The position numbers and the translations under genes are program-made. DNA of 64,000 bases, taken from NCBI RefSeq assembly GCF_014207985.1, contig NZ_JACHMI010000001.1:12716082-12780081 (forward strand), written 5' to 3'. Shown here piece after piece: positions 26,032 to 38,104 of the stretch (position 1 is its first letter; the number at the start of each line of letters is the position of its first letter). The notes under the pieces are model-generated. The model saw only the letters and a list, made by a program, of their open reading frames with translations, was not told where the DNA came from and did not search any database. Source of the DNA: Nonomuraea rubra. GTDB taxonomy: Bacteria; Actinomycetota; Actinomycetes; Streptosporangiales; Streptosporangiaceae.

Positions 26032-27450
26032 ATGAATGACCGCGTCCTGGTCGAAGCACTCCGCGCCCGTGATCCAGGAGCACTGTCCGCGCTCTATGAC
26101 GCCCACGCGGAGAGCGTCTACCGCTACTGCTGGTCCCTGCTGCTGAGCGCCGAGAGCGCCCAGGTGGCGCTGCGTGACACGCTGATCGCCGCCGAGGCGC
26201 ACGCGGGCGCGCTCGCCGACCCCGGACGGCTGCGTGCCTGGCTGTACGCGCTGGCCAGGGTCGAGTGCCTGCGCCGCCGCGCCGCCGCGCCACCGGGCGC
26301 CGCCGAGGGCCTGGCAGAGGCGCCGCCACTGGACGATCCGGCCGACGCCGACCTGCGCGTCATGGCCTGGAACGCCGTCCAGAGCCTGCCCGTGGCCGAG
26401 CGCGAGGTGCTGGAGCTGGTCCACCGGCACGGGCTGCCCGCCGACGAGCTGACCCAGGTCGTCGGCCTCCCGCCGCGCCGCCTCGAGCTGCTCCTGGAGG
26501 AGGCGGGCGAGCTCCTGAGCGACGCGATCACGGCCGAGGTCCTGGCCAGGAAGGGGCCGTACGACTGCCCGCGCCGGGCCCGCATCCTGGCGGGCTTCGC
26601 GGGCGAGCTGACCCAGGAGATGCGCGAGCACCTGGTCAAGCACCTGCCGCGGTGCGAGACCTGCGCCCCGCACCGCACCCGCGAGGTGTCGCCCGCCAAG
26701 GTCTACGAGCTGCTGCCCGGAGCCGTGCTGCCGGACTCGCTGCGCATCAGGGTGATGAGCTGCTTCGCCGACCCCGAGCTGCTGCCGTACCGCCGTTACG
26801 TCGCCAGGCGTACGGGTGTGCTGGGAGCCGCCGGGTTTCCCGTTTCAGCGGAGCGGCACGTTCGGCGGTGGCCTCAGGCGCTGGCAGGCGCGCTGGCGGC
26901 GGTCGCGGCCGTGGTGGCGATAATGATGATCTTCGATCGGATCGGGAGGGACAACGGTGGAGTCACAGGCATCGCGACGGCCGCGTTCCCGGCGACGGGC
27001 GAGCCGCCCGGCATCCGGCTGCCCTGGCAGGCGAACCCGCGGGATGAGCCGCTGACCGTGGTCCCCATCGTCGACAACGCCACCACGAAGCCGCTCGGCT
27101 CGCCGTCCCCCTCGACGGCGGCGCCGCCCCCCGCCGTCCCCTCGCACGTGCAGTCGTCGCCGACCAGCGGCCCGCCGCCCACGGAGCCCCCCGACGAGTA
27201 CGACGAGCCCGACCCCACGGAGCCAGGCCGGCCGTCGGAGCCGCCACCCGGCAGCCCCCCGGAGGAGCCGAAGCCGTCCGACCCGAGCACCCGGACCCCC
27301 TGCCCGACCCCGACCCCCACCCCGAGCCAGACCCCCACTCCCACGCCGACCCCCAGCCAGACCCCCACCCCGACCGCCACGCCGACGGAGCCCGCCACCC
27401 CCACGCCCACGGAGGAGCCTCCGGGCACGCCCTCGCAGACCACCTCCTGA
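26032..27450 (+). CDS. ECF-type sigma factor fused to a membrane-anchored Pro/Thr-rich tail
   Basis: The 472-residue product has sigma region 2 (LVEALRARDPGALSALYDAHAESVYRYCW, about 6-35), then region 4 (ADLRVMAWNAVQSLPVAEREVLELVHRHGLPADELTQVVGL, about 108-150), so it belongs to the sigma-70 ECF class. It continues with a cysteine/histidine segment (C179 PRRAR, then EHLVKHLPRCETC) like the zinc-binding anti-sigma (zf-HC2) fold, a single membrane helix (about 284-303) and about 165 residues rich in Pro, Thr and Ser, outside the membrane. Sigma and its inhibitor thus appear in one chain, as in some actinobacterial ECF groups with C-terminal extensions. Target promoters are unknown. Confidence 0.85.
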   Translation: MNDRVLVEALRARDPGALSALYDAHAESVYRYCWSLLLSAESAQVALRDTLIAAEAHAGALADPGRLRAWLYALARVECLRRRAAAPPGAAEGLAEAPPLDDPADADLRVMAWNAVQSLPVAEREVLELVHRHGLPADELTQVVGLPPRRLELLLEEAGELLSDAITAEVLARKGPYDCPRRARILAGFAGELTQEMREHLVKHLPRCETCAPHRTREVSPAKVYELLPGAVLPDSLRIRVMSCFADPELLPYRRYVARRTGVLGAAGFPVSAERHVRRWPQALAGALAAVAAVVAIMMIFDRIGRDNGGVTGIATAAFPATGEPPGIRLPWQANPRDEPLTVVPIVDNATTKPLGSPSPSTAAPPPAVPSHVQSSPTSGPPPTEPPDEYDEPDPTEPGRPSEPPPGSPPEEPKPSDPSTRTPCPTPTPTPSQTPTPTPTPSQTPTPTATPTEPATPTPTEEPPGTPSQTTS

Positions 27451-27523
27451 GGGACCTTTACGTTACGTGTGCGAATAGGCGGGAACTGTGTGCATAGAGT
27501 AACCATTGGTTTCAGGGGGACCT

Positions 27524-28624
27524 ATGCGCGCATATCGGGCGGGGCTCCTCGCAGGCTGCCTGCTGGTGAGCCTGTGCCCGCCGGTGGAGGCCGATCGGGG
27601 GCCTTCCTCCCGTGATGTCCAGAAGGCCCGGCAGACCGTACGCGAGCGCTCCAAGGAGCTGAGCCGGACGACCGCCGAGCTGGCCACCGCCCAGTCACGC
27701 CTGGACGCGCTGGCGGCCGAGGTGGAGCGGCTGGTGGAGGCGTACAACGGGGAGGTCGTCAGGCTGCGGCAGGCCGAGCAGGCCCACCAGCAGGCCGGGA
27801 TCCGGCTGGCGGCGGCCGACGCCGAGGTGGAGCGGGCCAGGCAGGCCGTGGCGCTGCTGGCGGCGGAGAGCTACGGCGGGCTCGGGACGGTGCACCCGAT
27901 CGTCGGCATGTTGTCCGACCGGGCCGGCTCGGACGGGTTCCTGCACAGGGCGGGCGTGCTCGGCCACCTCAACGAGGAGCGGGCGGCCGTCCTGGGCCGG
28001 ATGCGCGACGCCCAGGAGGTCGCCGCGATCCTGCGTGCCCAGGCCGCCGCCGCCCACACGGCCAGGCAGGAGGCCGCGGAACGCGCCCGGCAGGCCAAGC
28101 TGGCCGCCGAGGAGGCGGTGCTGAGCCAGCGGCGCGAGACCAGGCAGCTCACGGCACGCAAGGAGAGCCTGCAGCGCGCGGTGGACGCGGCCCGCGGCCG
28201 CGCCGAACTGCTGGCCAGGCGGCGCCAGGCGGCGTTGTCGGGGTTGATCGGGGGCGGGTCGGCGATGGGCGACGTGGCGGCGAACTGGGCGCTCACCCAG
28301 CTCGGCAAGCCGTACGTGTGGGCTGCCGACGGGCCCGAGACCTACGACTGCTCAGGGCTGTCGATGCGGGCCTGGGAGAAGGCGGGCGTCCGGCTCGATC
28401 ACTGGACGGGCACCCAGTGGACCTCGGGCCCGCACGTGCCGCTCGACCAGCTACGCCGCGGCGACCTGCTGTTCTTCGCCCACAACGGCGACCCGTCGAC
28501 CATCCACCACGTCGGGATCTACGTCGGGCGCGACCAGATGGTGCACGCCCCGCAGACCGGCGACGTGGTGCGGGTCGCCTCGATCTGGCGCGGGGACCTG
28601 GTGGGCGCCACCAGGCCCCGCTGA
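27524..28624 (+). CDS. NlpC/P60-family peptidoglycan hydrolase with coiled coil
   Basis: The 366-residue product has a signal peptide (residues about 3-23), a long charged coiled coil (about 28-235, ARQTVRERSKELSRTTAEL and similar heptads) and a C-terminal NlpC/P60 domain: YDCSGLSMRAW (catalytic Cys), IHHVGIYVG (His), and DQMVHAPQTGDVVR. Such RipA-like enzymes cut peptide stems of peptidoglycan during division. ATG 27524 follows CAGGGGGA; TTG 27506 is less likely. It lies 73 bases after the membrane-tailed sigma factor and may depend on it. A paralog at 57190-58236 has a riboswitch leader; this one does not. Confidence 0.9.
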   Translation: MRAYRAGLLAGCLLVSLCPPVEADRGPSSRDVQKARQTVRERSKELSRTTAELATAQSRLDALAAEVERLVEAYNGEVVRLRQAEQAHQQAGIRLAAADAEVERARQAVALLAAESYGGLGTVHPIVGMLSDRAGSDGFLHRAGVLGHLNEERAAVLGRMRDAQEVAAILRAQAAAAHTARQEAAERARQAKLAAEEAVLSQRRETRQLTARKESLQRAVDAARGRAELLARRRQAALSGLIGGGSAMGDVAANWALTQLGKPYVWAADGPETYDCSGLSMRAWEKAGVRLDHWTGTQWTSGPHVPLDQLRRGDLLFFAHNGDPSTIHHVGIYVGRDQMVHAPQTGDVVRVASIWRGDLVGATRPR

Positions 28625-28630
28625 GGAGGC

Positions 28631-29122
28631 CTAGTGGTGGCCCTCCTCCTTGGCGCGGCGGAAGGAGCGCTCGATCTCGGCCTCGGCCTCGATGCGCCCC
28701 ACCCAGTTGGCGCCCTCGACGGACTTGCCGGGCTCGAGGTCCTTGTAGACCTCGAAGAAGTGCTGGATCTCCAGCCGGTCGAACTCCGACACGTGATGGA
28801 TGTCCTGGATGTGGTGCATCCGGGGGTCGGTGGACGGCACGCACAGCACCTTGTCGTCACCGCCCTTCTCGTCCGTCATCCGGAACATCCCCACCGCCCG
28901 GCACGTGATGTAGCAGCCCGGGAACGTCGGCTCCTGGAGCAGCACCAGCGCGTCGAGCGGGTCGCCGTCCTCGCCGAGGGTGTTCTCGATGAAGCCGTAG
29001 TCGGCGGGATACTGCGTGGAGGTGAACAGGAGCCGGTCAAGCCTGATCTTCCCGGTCTCATGGTCCACTTCGTACTTGTTCCGTTGCCCCTTGGGAATCT
29101 CAACGACAACGTCGAACTCCAC
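28631..29122 (-). CDS. ppa: Inorganic pyrophosphatase
   Basis: The 163-residue product is a family-I soluble pyrophosphatase: [16 protein letters not shown] at the N-terminus, [25 protein letters not shown] with the acidic metal ligands, and [13 protein letters not shown]. It hydrolyses pyrophosphate to two phosphates, driving biosynthetic reactions in the cytoplasm. GTG 29122 follows GCGGAGGAACC and gives the family-typical start VEFDV; an upstream start would add about 10 residues. It is convergent with the NlpC/P60 gene, only 6 bases between stops. Confidence 0.95.
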   Translation of the reverse strand: MEFDVVVEIPKGQRNKYEVDHETGKIRLDRLLFTSTQYPADYGFIENTLGEDGDPLDALVLLQEPTFPGCYITCRAVGMFRMTDEKGGDDKVLCVPSTDPRMHHIQDIHHVSEFDRLEIQHFFEVYKDLEPGKSVEGANWVGRIEAEAEIERSFRRAKEEGHH

Positions 29123-29205
29123 CGCGGTTCCTCCGCTCAGGCCCCCGGGCACCCCCGGCTGGGCGTTAATGTCTCGTAGGCGAACACAGAGAGAGGGCAG
29201 GCGAC

Positions 29206-30633
29206 GTGGCGCGGCGCGACCGGTTGGTGATGCTGACCACCCTCGCCGTGCTCCAGGTCCTCACGATCGTCATCGGCGTTTACGCGATGACCACCGAGTT
29301 CAGCCTGAGCGCGCTGACGAGCGGGTCTTCACCGACCAAGCCGACGGCGTCACCGGCGGAAGGCACTTCTCCCTCCGTCCCCGTCGTCACCGCGGGGCCT
29401 GTGCTGGCCCAGCTCCCGGTGAAGCCCGGAGACGGACCTCTCCCGACTAAGGGTACTTTGACGAAGCAGTTGGCCAGCGCGCTGGGTGACGATGCGCTCG
29501 GCGACCGCGTCGGCGTCTCGGTCATCGACACCGTCACCGGGGAGCAGCTCTTCGCCGCCGACCCCGACACCGCCGTCACCCCCGCCTCCACCACCAAGAT
29601 CATCACCTGTTCCGCGGCCCTGGCCGCGCTGGGTCCCGACACCCGCTTCTCCACCCGGGCCGTCCAGGGCTCCGCGCCCGGCAACGTCGTCCTCGTCGGC
29701 GGCGGCGACCCCCTCCTCGCGGGCCCCACAGCCAAGCAGGACGGCTACCCCAAGCAGGCCGGCCTCGCCACGCTCGCCGCCCGCACCGCCGCGACGCTCA
29801 AGTCCCAGGGCGTACGCAAGGTCACTCTTTCGTACGACACGTCCCTGTTCACCGGCATCGCCAAGGCGCCCGGCTGGAAGTCCAACTACATCCCCGACGG
29901 CGAGGTGGCCCCGGTCTACGCCCTGACCATGGACGTCGGCCGCCAGGACCCCCGCTTCCGCAGCCCCCGCGTTCCGAACCCGCCCCAGTACGCCGCCGAC
30001 GCCTTCGCCAGGCTCCTCACCAAGCAGGGCATCAAGGTCGCCAAGTCCGTACGCCAGACCAAGGCGCCCGCCGGCGCGGCGGAGCTGGGCCGGGTCGACT
30101 CCGCCCCCCTCTACGCCCTCGTCGAGCACACCCTCACCCACAGCGACAACGACATGGCCGAGGCCCTGATGCGCCACGTCGCCATCAAGGAGGGACAGGA
30201 GGCTTCCTTCAAGGGCGGCGCCAAGGCGGTGGCCACGGTCATGCAGCGGCTCGGGATCGCCCAGGGCGTCTCCCTCGACGACGGCAGCGGCCTGTCCATC
30301 CGCAATCGCATCAGCCCCAACGCCCTGGCCAAGGCCATCGCCCTGTCCGGCTCGCCCGCCCACCCCGGCCTGCACGCCGTCGCCTCCGGCATGCCGATCG
30401 CCGGCTTCTCCGGCACGCTCGGCAACGGCCGCCGCTTCGTCGGCAGCGACAGCAGGGGCCAGGTCGGCCTCGTACGCGCCAAGACCGGCACGCTCAACAA
30501 CGTCAACACGCTGGCCGGGCTGGCCACGACGAAGGACGGGCGGCTGGTCACGTACGCGTTCATGGCCGACCGCGTGCCGGTCAACGCCGAACCCGTACTC
30601 GACCGGCTCGCCGCCATCGTCGCCCGCTCCTGA
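29206..30633 (+). CDS. dacB: D-alanyl-D-alanine carboxypeptidase/endopeptidase (PBP4 type, DacB)
   Basis: The 475-residue product has an N-terminal signal/anchor (about residues 8-28), a Ser/Pro/Thr linker and the S13 peptidase domain: PASTTKIIT (S128xxK131), [10 protein letters not shown] (the SxN motif) and [11 protein letters not shown] (KTG). It trims D-Ala from peptidoglycan stems outside the membrane. GTG 29206 follows GAGGGCAGGCG. It is divergent from ppa, and the tilS-ftsH-fol block comes shortly after, an arrangement common in actinomycetes. Confidence 0.93.
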   Translation: MARRDRLVMLTTLAVLQVLTIVIGVYAMTTEFSLSALTSGSSPTKPTASPAEGTSPSVPVVTAGPVLAQLPVKPGDGPLPTKGTLTKQLASALGDDALGDRVGVSVIDTVTGEQLFAADPDTAVTPASTTKIITCSAALAALGPDTRFSTRAVQGSAPGNVVLVGGGDPLLAGPTAKQDGYPKQAGLATLAARTAATLKSQGVRKVTLSYDTSLFTGIAKAPGWKSNYIPDGEVAPVYALTMDVGRQDPRFRSPRVPNPPQYAADAFARLLTKQGIKVAKSVRQTKAPAGAAELGRVDSAPLYALVEHTLTHSDNDMAEALMRHVAIKEGQEASFKGGAKAVATVMQRLGIAQGVSLDDGSGLSIRNRISPNALAKAIALSGSPAHPGLHAVASGMPIAGFSGTLGNGRRFVGSDSRGQVGLVRAKTGTLNNVNTLAGLATTKDGRLVTYAFMADRVPVNAEPVLDRLAAIVARS

Positions 30634-30702
30634 CCCGGCGCGGCGCGAACGCGTACGGTCTCCTTCGCCCACGCTCGGCGAGAACCACGTACGGTGGACG
30701 GT

Positions 30703-31779
30703 ATGCAGGTGATCGACTGGGATCTGGCCGTCACGACCGGCACGCGCCTGGTGCGCCCCGGCCCACAGGTGAGCCGGGAGGAGGCCAGGCAGGCCGTCAC
30801 CGAGCTCCGCACCCTGTCGCGCGAGGCCGAGGGCCACGTCCGGCAGTTCACCCAAATCCACACCGAGACCGCGCCGCAGCCGGCCACCATCGTCGACCGG
30901 CCCGGCTGGATCAAGGCCAACGTCCAGGGCTTCCGCGTGGTCCTCGAACCGCTCACGCAGCGGATGAGCGCCGGCGCCAACCAGGCTCCGGCCATCGTCA
31001 CCGCCGTGGGCTCCCGCATCACGGGCGTCGAGGTCGGCGCCGTCCTGGCCTTCCTCGCCTCCCGCGTGCTCGGCCAGTACGAGCTCTTCCTCCCGCCCGA
31101 CCCCACCGGCCAGGAGCCGGTCGGCCGGCTGACGCTCGTCGCGCCCAACATCGTCCACGCCGAGCGCGAGATGAACGTCAACCCCCACGACTTCCGCCTG
31201 TGGGTCTGCCTCCACGAGGAGACGCACCGGGTGCAGTTCACCGGGGTGACGTGGCTGCGCGAGTACGTGCGCTCGCAGATGACCGAGTTCCTGCTCGCCT
31301 CCGACCTCGACCTGCCCACCCTCCTCGAACGCCTCCGCAACGCCGCCGACACGGTGGCCGACGTGGTGCGCGGCGGCGAGGGCAACCTCATCGACGCCAT
31401 CCAGTCGCCGGGCCAGAAAGAGATCCTCGACCGCCTCACCGCCGTCATGACCCTCGTGGAGGGCCACGGCGACTACGTCATGGACGCGGTGGGCCCGTCG
31501 GTGGTGCCGTCGGTGGCCGAGATCCGTTCCAAGTTCGCCCAGCGGCGCGAGGGCGGCTCCCGCCTCGACCGCACGGTGCGGCGGCTGCTGGGGATCGAGG
31601 TCAAGATGAAGCAGTACGCGGAGGGCTCGGCCTTCGTGCGTACGGTGGTGGACCGGGTGGGGATGGACGGCTTCAACAAGGTCTGGACCTCCCCGGAAAC
31701 CCTCCCCACCACCCAGGAGATCGCCGACCCGACCGCCTGGATCAGCCGCGTCATCGGCACCCCAGCCCTCCCGGCCTAA
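30703..31779 (+). CDS. Zincin-like metalloprotease (DUF2342 / F420-biosynthesis-associated family)
   Basis: The 358-residue product contains LHEETHRVQF (H171-E-x-x-H175), the zinc and catalytic motif, plus VAPNIVHAEREMNV and a late GLNKVWTSPETLPT-like segment. These match the Zincin_2 proteins found next to dacB and tilS in actinobacteria and often annotated as F420-biosynthesis associated. The substrate is not known. No signal peptide is seen, so it should be cytoplasmic. ATG 30703 is preferred, since family members usually start near MQVIDW; GTG 30694 is possible. Confidence 0.88.
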   Translation: MQVIDWDLAVTTGTRLVRPGPQVSREEARQAVTELRTLSREAEGHVRQFTQIHTETAPQPATIVDRPGWIKANVQGFRVVLEPLTQRMSAGANQAPAIVTAVGSRITGVEVGAVLAFLASRVLGQYELFLPPDPTGQEPVGRLTLVAPNIVHAEREMNVNPHDFRLWVCLHEETHRVQFTGVTWLREYVRSQMTEFLLASDLDLPTLLERLRNAADTVADVVRGGEGNLIDAIQSPGQKEILDRLTAVMTLVEGHGDYVMDAVGPSVVPSVAEIRSKFAQRREGGSRLDRTVRRLLGIEVKMKQYAEGSAFVRTVVDRVGMDGFNKVWTSPETLPTTQEIADPTAWISRVIGTPALPA

Positions 31780-31794
31780 CCCTCACCCGCCCGA

Positions 31795-31890
31795 GCCGGC
31801 GGGTTGACCACGCCCACAGCCCGCGCGCCTCGCAGCCCCGGGCCGGTGGGTTGACCCCCTCCCTGTAGCGTGCGCGCCTCGCAGCGCCGC
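31795..31890. repeat. Two imperfect copies of an about 48-bp unit
   Basis: GCCGGCGGGTTGACC (31795-31809) recurs as GCCGGTGGGTTGACC (31842-31856), and GCGCGCCTCGCAGC follows each copy (31823 and 31872). The unit sits in the 229-base space between the zincin gene and tilS, and no gene is supported there. Confidence 0.65.
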
Positions 31891-32008
31891 GTCGGCGGGA
31901 CGTGGTGTGGTGGAGTTCGGCGCCGGGGTGCGGTGCCCAGCCTGACGTGCCGGATACCACCTGGCGCGTCAGACGCACTGGAGCACACATGCCGCGTCAG
32001 ATGCGACG

Positions 32009-33010
32009 ATGGCACCCGTGGGCCCACATCCAGCCATAGCCGACGTCCGCCGAGCAGTCCGTGAAGCCCTGGCCGACCTCGACAGGGACGCCCTCGTCCT
32101 GGCAGCCTGCAGCGGCGGAGCGGACTCGCTGGCCCTGGCCGCCGCCCTGGCCTTCGTGGCCCCCCGCCTGCACCTGCGCGCCGGCCTCCTCACCGTGGAC
32201 CACCAGCTCCAGCCCGGCTCCAAGGCCCGCGCCGCAACGGTGAAGGACCTGGGAGAGCGCATGGGCCTGACCCCAGCGGAGATCCTCACCGTCACAGTGG
32301 GCACGGAGGGCGGCCCCGAGGCGGCGGCCAGGGAGGCGAGGTACGCCGCCCTGGCCGAGGCGGCCGACAGGCTGCAGGCGGCGGCCGTCCTGCTCGGCCA
32401 CACCAGGGACGACCAGGCGGAGACGGTCCTCCTGGGCCTGGCGCGCGGCAGCGGCCCCCGTTCCCTGTCCGGCATGGCGGCCAGAGCGGGCCGCTACCGC
32501 AGACCCCTGCTCGCCCTGTCCAGGCAGACCACCGTGGCCGCCTGCCGGGCGGGGAACCTCACCCCCTGGGACGACCCGCACAACGAGGACCCGAGGTACA
32601 CCCGGGTACGCGTCCGCCGCACCGTCCTCCCGGTCCTGGAGCAGGAGCTGGGCCCGGGGGTGGCGGAGGCGCTGGCGCGGACGGCGGCGCTGGCGCGGGA
32701 GGACGCGGACGCGCTCGACGAATGGGCAGAGTCGGCGTACCAGAATTGCGCTCTTAGCGATATCGGCGAGTCGGTGAAACTGGCGGTGGCCGAGTTGGAA
32801 AAGCTGCCCGCCGCAGTCCGGCGGCGGGTGCTGCGGCGGGCGGCGATCGCGGCGGGATCCCCGTCCGGCGCCTTGTCGGCCACCCATGTACTGGCCGTGG
32901 ACCGGCTGATCACGCACTGGCGCGGGCAGAAAGCCGTTGACCTGCCCGGGGGTCTGTCGGCCGTCCGGCGGTATGGCACCCTGATATTCGCCATCAGTCC
33001 CATCGCGTAA
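32009..33010 (+). CDS. tilS: tRNA(Ile)-lysidine synthase
   Basis: The 333-residue product has the PP-loop SGGADS (residues 35-40) that binds [23 protein letters not shown], and a C-terminal helical part. TilS puts lysine on C34 of tRNA-Ile(CAU) so that it reads AUA. Start ATG 32009 is plausible; GTG 32018 would fit the family ([14 protein letters not shown]) equally well. It is followed after 10 bases by hpt, the usual tilS-hpt-ftsH order, so co-transcription is likely. Confidence 0.93.
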   Translation: MAPVGPHPAIADVRRAVREALADLDRDALVLAACSGGADSLALAAALAFVAPRLHLRAGLLTVDHQLQPGSKARAATVKDLGERMGLTPAEILTVTVGTEGGPEAAAREARYAALAEAADRLQAAAVLLGHTRDDQAETVLLGLARGSGPRSLSGMAARAGRYRRPLLALSRQTTVAACRAGNLTPWDDPHNEDPRYTRVRVRRTVLPVLEQELGPGVAEALARTAALAREDADALDEWAESAYQNCALSDIGESVKLAVAELEKLPAAVRRRVLRRAAIAAGSPSGALSATHVLAVDRLITHWRGQKAVDLPGGLSAVRRYGTLIFAISPIA

Positions 33011-33020
33011 GGAACCACAG

Positions 33021-33572
33021 GTGGACGCTGCCGACATGGGCAATGACCTGGAAAAGGTGCTCATTCCAGAGGATGAGCTCCAGGCCAAGATCAAAGAGCT
33101 TGCCGGCCGGATCGACGAGGATTACGCGGGCAAGGACGTCCTGCTCGTGGGCGTGTTGAAGGGCGCCGTCATGGTGATGGCCGACCTGGCCAGAGCGTTG
33201 CATGTGCCGGTGCAGATGGATTGGATGGCGGTGTCGTCGTACGGCGCGGGCACCAAGTCCTCCGGCGTCGTACGCGTGCTGAAAGACCTCGACACCGACA
33301 TCTTGAACCGTCACGTGCTGATCGTCGAGGACATCATCGACTCCGGCCTGACCCTGCACTGGCTGCTGGAAAACCTGAAGTCGCGCAATCCCGCGTCGCT
33401 GGAGATCTGCACCGCGCTGCGGAAACCCGACGCGGTGAAGGTGCCGATCGACGTCAAATACGTGGGCTTCGACATTCCCAACGAGTTCGTCATCGGTTAT
33501 GGCCTCGACTACGCCGAGCGATACCGGAACCTTCCGTTCATCGGCACTCTGGCCCCGCACGTTTACACGTAG
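33021..33572 (+). CDS. hpt: Hypoxanthine-guanine phosphoribosyltransferase
   Basis: The 183-residue product has the PRPP loop [14 protein letters not shown], the early [16 protein letters not shown] segment and the base-binding end [22 protein letters not shown]. It salvages hypoxanthine and guanine to IMP and GMP with PRPP. GTG 33021 follows TAAGGAACCACAG; ATG 33036 is an alternative start that would shorten the chain by 5 residues. Confidence 0.95.
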   Translation: MDAADMGNDLEKVLIPEDELQAKIKELAGRIDEDYAGKDVLLVGVLKGAVMVMADLARALHVPVQMDWMAVSSYGAGTKSSGVVRVLKDLDTDILNRHVLIVEDIIDSGLTLHWLLENLKSRNPASLEICTALRKPDAVKVPIDVKYVGFDIPNEFVIGYGLDYAERYRNLPFIGTLAPHVYT

Positions 33573-33809
33573 CAATCTCTGTCATGGCCGGGAACATCGC
33601 CCAACGTGACGTACGTTGATAGGGCAAGACCGGTGTAGCGGGCGGTCCCTCCGTGCGCGTCGCCGGTGTACCTTCAGACTCCGGGAGGGTGACCACGTGT
33701 CCCCTTCGGGTAGTCAGAAGTCGCGGTGCCGGATGCCGCGGCCCCGGGCGTGCCCGGGGTTCCAGGCCATGGTCAGGAAGGGACGGGCCCGCAAGGGGTT
33801 CCGCATCGG

Positions 33810-35800
<1,991 letters not shown>

Positions 35801-35804
<4 letters not shown>

Positions 35805-36379
35805 CGCAGCACGACGTCGACCTCGGGCGGATCGAGAAGGCCGTTCGCGAGATCCTCTACGCCATCGGCGAGGATCCCGACCGTGACGGCCTGGTCGAGA
35901 CGCCCGCCCGGGTCGCCAGAGCCATGGCCGAGCAGTATTCGGGGCTCGGCCAGGCGCCGGAAGACGTACTGAACAAGGTGTTCGACGTCGACCACGACGA
36001 GATGGTGCTGGTACGCGACATCGAGGTCTACTCGACCTGCGAGCACCACCTCGTGCCGTTCCACGGCCTGGCCCACGTGGGGTACATCCCCAACGAGAAG
36101 GGCCAGGTCACCGGCCTGTCGAAGCTCGCGCGCCTGGTGGACGTGTTCGCCCGCCGCCCCCAGGTGCAGGAGCGCATGACCTCGCAGATCGCCGACGCGC
36201 TCATGCGGGTGCTGGAGCCGCGCGGGGTCATCGTGGTGGTGGAGTGCGAGCACCTGTGCATGACGATGCGCGGCGTGCGCAAGCCGGGCGCCAAGACCGT
36301 CACCTCGGCCGTTCGCGGCGACTTCCGCACCAGCGACAAGACCCGATCCGAGGCCATGGCGCTGATCCTCGGCCGCTGA
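35801..36379 (+). CDS. folE: GTP cyclohydrolase I (folate pathway)
   Basis: The 192-residue product carries [12 protein letters not shown] (zinc ligands), [22 protein letters not shown], and [17 protein letters not shown]. It converts GTP to dihydroneopterin triphosphate, the first step to tetrahydrofolate. GTG 35801 overlaps the ftsH stop in a GTGA. Together with folP, folB and folK it forms the folate block. Confidence 0.96.
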
Positions 36380-36448
36380 ACGGCGGCCGATGACCGAACG
36401 GGGTACCCACGATGTCAGCAGGTGTGGGGAAGCGCCTAGGCTTGGCCC

Positions 36449-37306
36449 ATGACTAGCGTGCCCATCAGCGTGCCGGGAGGTGCGGAGCGGTGCCTCGTCA
36501 TGGGTGTGGTCAACGTGACGCCCGATTCGTTCAGCGATGGCGGCATGTGGTTCGACGAGGCGGCGGCCATCCAGCACGGCTTCGAGCTGGTGCGCGAGGG
36601 CGCCGACATCGTCGACGTGGGCGGCGAGTCCACCCGCCCGGGCGCGGCCAGGGTGTCCATGGACGAGGAGCTGGCCCGGGTCGTCCCGGTGATCAGGGCG
36701 CTGTCCGCCGAGGGGGTGGTGGTCAGCGTCGACACGATGCGTGCCGAGGTGGCCAAGGCCGCGGTGGAGGCGGGCGCGCGGATCGTCAACGACGTGAGCG
36801 GCGGCCTGGCCGACCCGGCGATGCCGCGCGTGGTCGCCGCGACCGGGGTCACGTACGTCGTGATGCACTGGCGCGGCCACAGCCACGACATGTACTCGCG
36901 TGCCGTCTACGCCGACGTGGTGACGGAGGTGCGCGAGGAGCTGAGCAAGCGGGTGGACCTGGTGCTGGCCGAGGGGGTCACGCCGGAGCAGGTCGTGCTC
37001 GACCCCGGCCTCGGCTTCGCCAAGAACGCCGAGCACAACTGGGCCGTGCTCGCGGGCATCCCGCGCCTGGCCGAGCTGGGCTTCCCGCTGCTCATCGGGG
37101 CATCGCGCAAACGTTTCCTCGGGCGGCTGCTGGCCGATCCCGACGGCACGCCACGGCCGTTCAGCCGCAGTGACGACGCCACCTTGGCTGTCACCGCGCT
37201 GGCGGCGCACGCCGGCGCCTGGTGCGTACGCGTGCACGAGGTAGGTCCCAACGCCGATGCCGTGCGCGTGGCGGCCGCATGGAAGAGAGCCGGAGCAGGC
37301 ACATGA
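36449..37306 (+). CDS. folP: Dihydropteroate synthase
   Basis: The 285-residue TIM-barrel enzyme shows CLVMGVVNVTPDSFSDGG, VDVGGESTRPGA, RIVNDVSGG, LDPGLGFAKNAEHN and GASRKRFLG, the classical DHPS signatures. It joins dihydropterin pyrophosphate with p-aminobenzoate. It follows folE by 69 bases, and its stop overlaps the next start by 4 bases. Confidence 0.95.
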   Translation: MTSVPISVPGGAERCLVMGVVNVTPDSFSDGGMWFDEAAAIQHGFELVREGADIVDVGGESTRPGAARVSMDEELARVVPVIRALSAEGVVVSVDTMRAEVAKAAVEAGARIVNDVSGGLADPAMPRVVAATGVTYVVMHWRGHSHDMYSRAVYADVVTEVREELSKRVDLVLAEGVTPEQVVLDPGLGFAKNAEHNWAVLAGIPRLAELGFPLLIGASRKRFLGRLLADPDGTPRPFSRSDDATLAVTALAAHAGAWCVRVHEVGPNADAVRVAAAWKRAGAGT

Positions 37307-37749
37307 GCGTCGACACCGCCGCGATCGAGACGGTCAACCAGGAGTTCTACGCCGCCATCGAGAGTGCGGACCTGGACAAGATGACCGAGATCTGGGCCGA
37401 GGACACCGCTGACGACCAGGTGAGCTGCGTGCACCCGGGCTGGACCCTGCTGACGGGCCGCCAGGAGGTGCTGCGCTCCTGGGCCCTGATCATGGCGAAC
37501 ACCACCTACATCCAGTTCGTGCTGACCGACGTCAACACGACCGTGCTGGGCGACGTGGCCGTCCTCACCTGCGTGGAGAACATCCTGACGGCGGGCGAGG
37601 AGGGCGAGGCCAGCTTCGCCGCGGGCAAGGTGGTGGCCAGCAACGTCTACATCCGTACCTCGCAGGGCTGGCGGTTGTGGATGCACCACGGCTCGCCGGT
37701 CCTCCAGGGCGACGACGACGAGGAGGAGGAAGGCGAGCTTGAGCCTTGA
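37303..37749 (+). CDS. SnoaL/NTF2-like protein in the folate operon
   Basis: The 148-residue product is a cone-shaped NTF2-like fold: INQEFYAAIESADLDKMTEIWAEDT, CVHPGWTLLTGRQEVLRSW, then CVENILTAG and GWRLWMHHGSPV, ending in a run of Asp/Glu. ATG 37303 overlaps the folP stop by 4 bases and its end overlaps folB by 11 bases, so it is translated as part of the folate operon. Its role there is unknown; such proteins commonly sit in this position in actinobacterial fol operons. Confidence 0.85.
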   Translation: MSVDTAAIETVNQEFYAAIESADLDKMTEIWAEDTADDQVSCVHPGWTLLTGRQEVLRSWALIMANTTYIQFVLTDVNTTVLGDVAVLTCVENILTAGEEGEASFAAGKVVASNVYIRTSQGWRLWMHHGSPVLQGDDDEEEEGELEP

Positions 37750-38104
37750 TCGCATCGCTCTCAAGGGCCTGCGGGCCCGGGGCAGGCACGGCGTGCTCGC
37801 TGCCGAGCGGGAGCTCGGGCAGGAGTTCGTGGTGGACGCGACGCTGTTCCTCGACACCGCGCCGGCCGCGGCCGGCGACGACCTGACCAAGACCGTCCAC
37901 TACGGCGAGCTGGCGCAGGCGCTGACCGAGGTGGTGGAGGGCGAGCCGGTCGAGCTGATCGAGACGCTCGCGCAGCGGCTGGCCGACGTGTGCCTGGCGA
38001 GCGAGCTGGTGCGTAAGGTCGAGGTGAGCGTGCACAAGCCGGCGGCGCCCATCCCGCTGCCCTTCGACGACGTGATCGTGACCATCGAGCGGAGCCGCGC
38101 ATGA
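37739..38104 (+). CDS. folB: Dihydroneopterin aldolase
   Basis: The 121-residue product reads RIALKGLRARGRHGVLAAERELGQEFVVDATL, TVHYGELAQALTEVVEGEP and VRKVEVSVHKPAAPIPLPFDDV, the complete FolB pattern. It splits dihydroneopterin to hydroxymethyl-dihydropterin. TTG 37739 is used as start, with AGGAGGAGGAAGG upstream inside the preceding gene. It overlaps folK by 4 bases. Confidence 0.94.
   Translation: MSLDRIALKGLRARGRHGVLAAERELGQEFVVDATLFLDTAPAAAGDDLTKTVHYGELAQALTEVVEGEPVELIETLAQRLADVCLASELVRKVEVSVHKPAAPIPLPFDDVIVTIERSRA

Noticed and set aside
33726..33809. 28-residue N-terminal extension of FtsH
   Set aside because: Gly/Pro-rich, no similarity to FtsH starts, and would precede the first membrane helix oddly; ATG 33810 matches the family.
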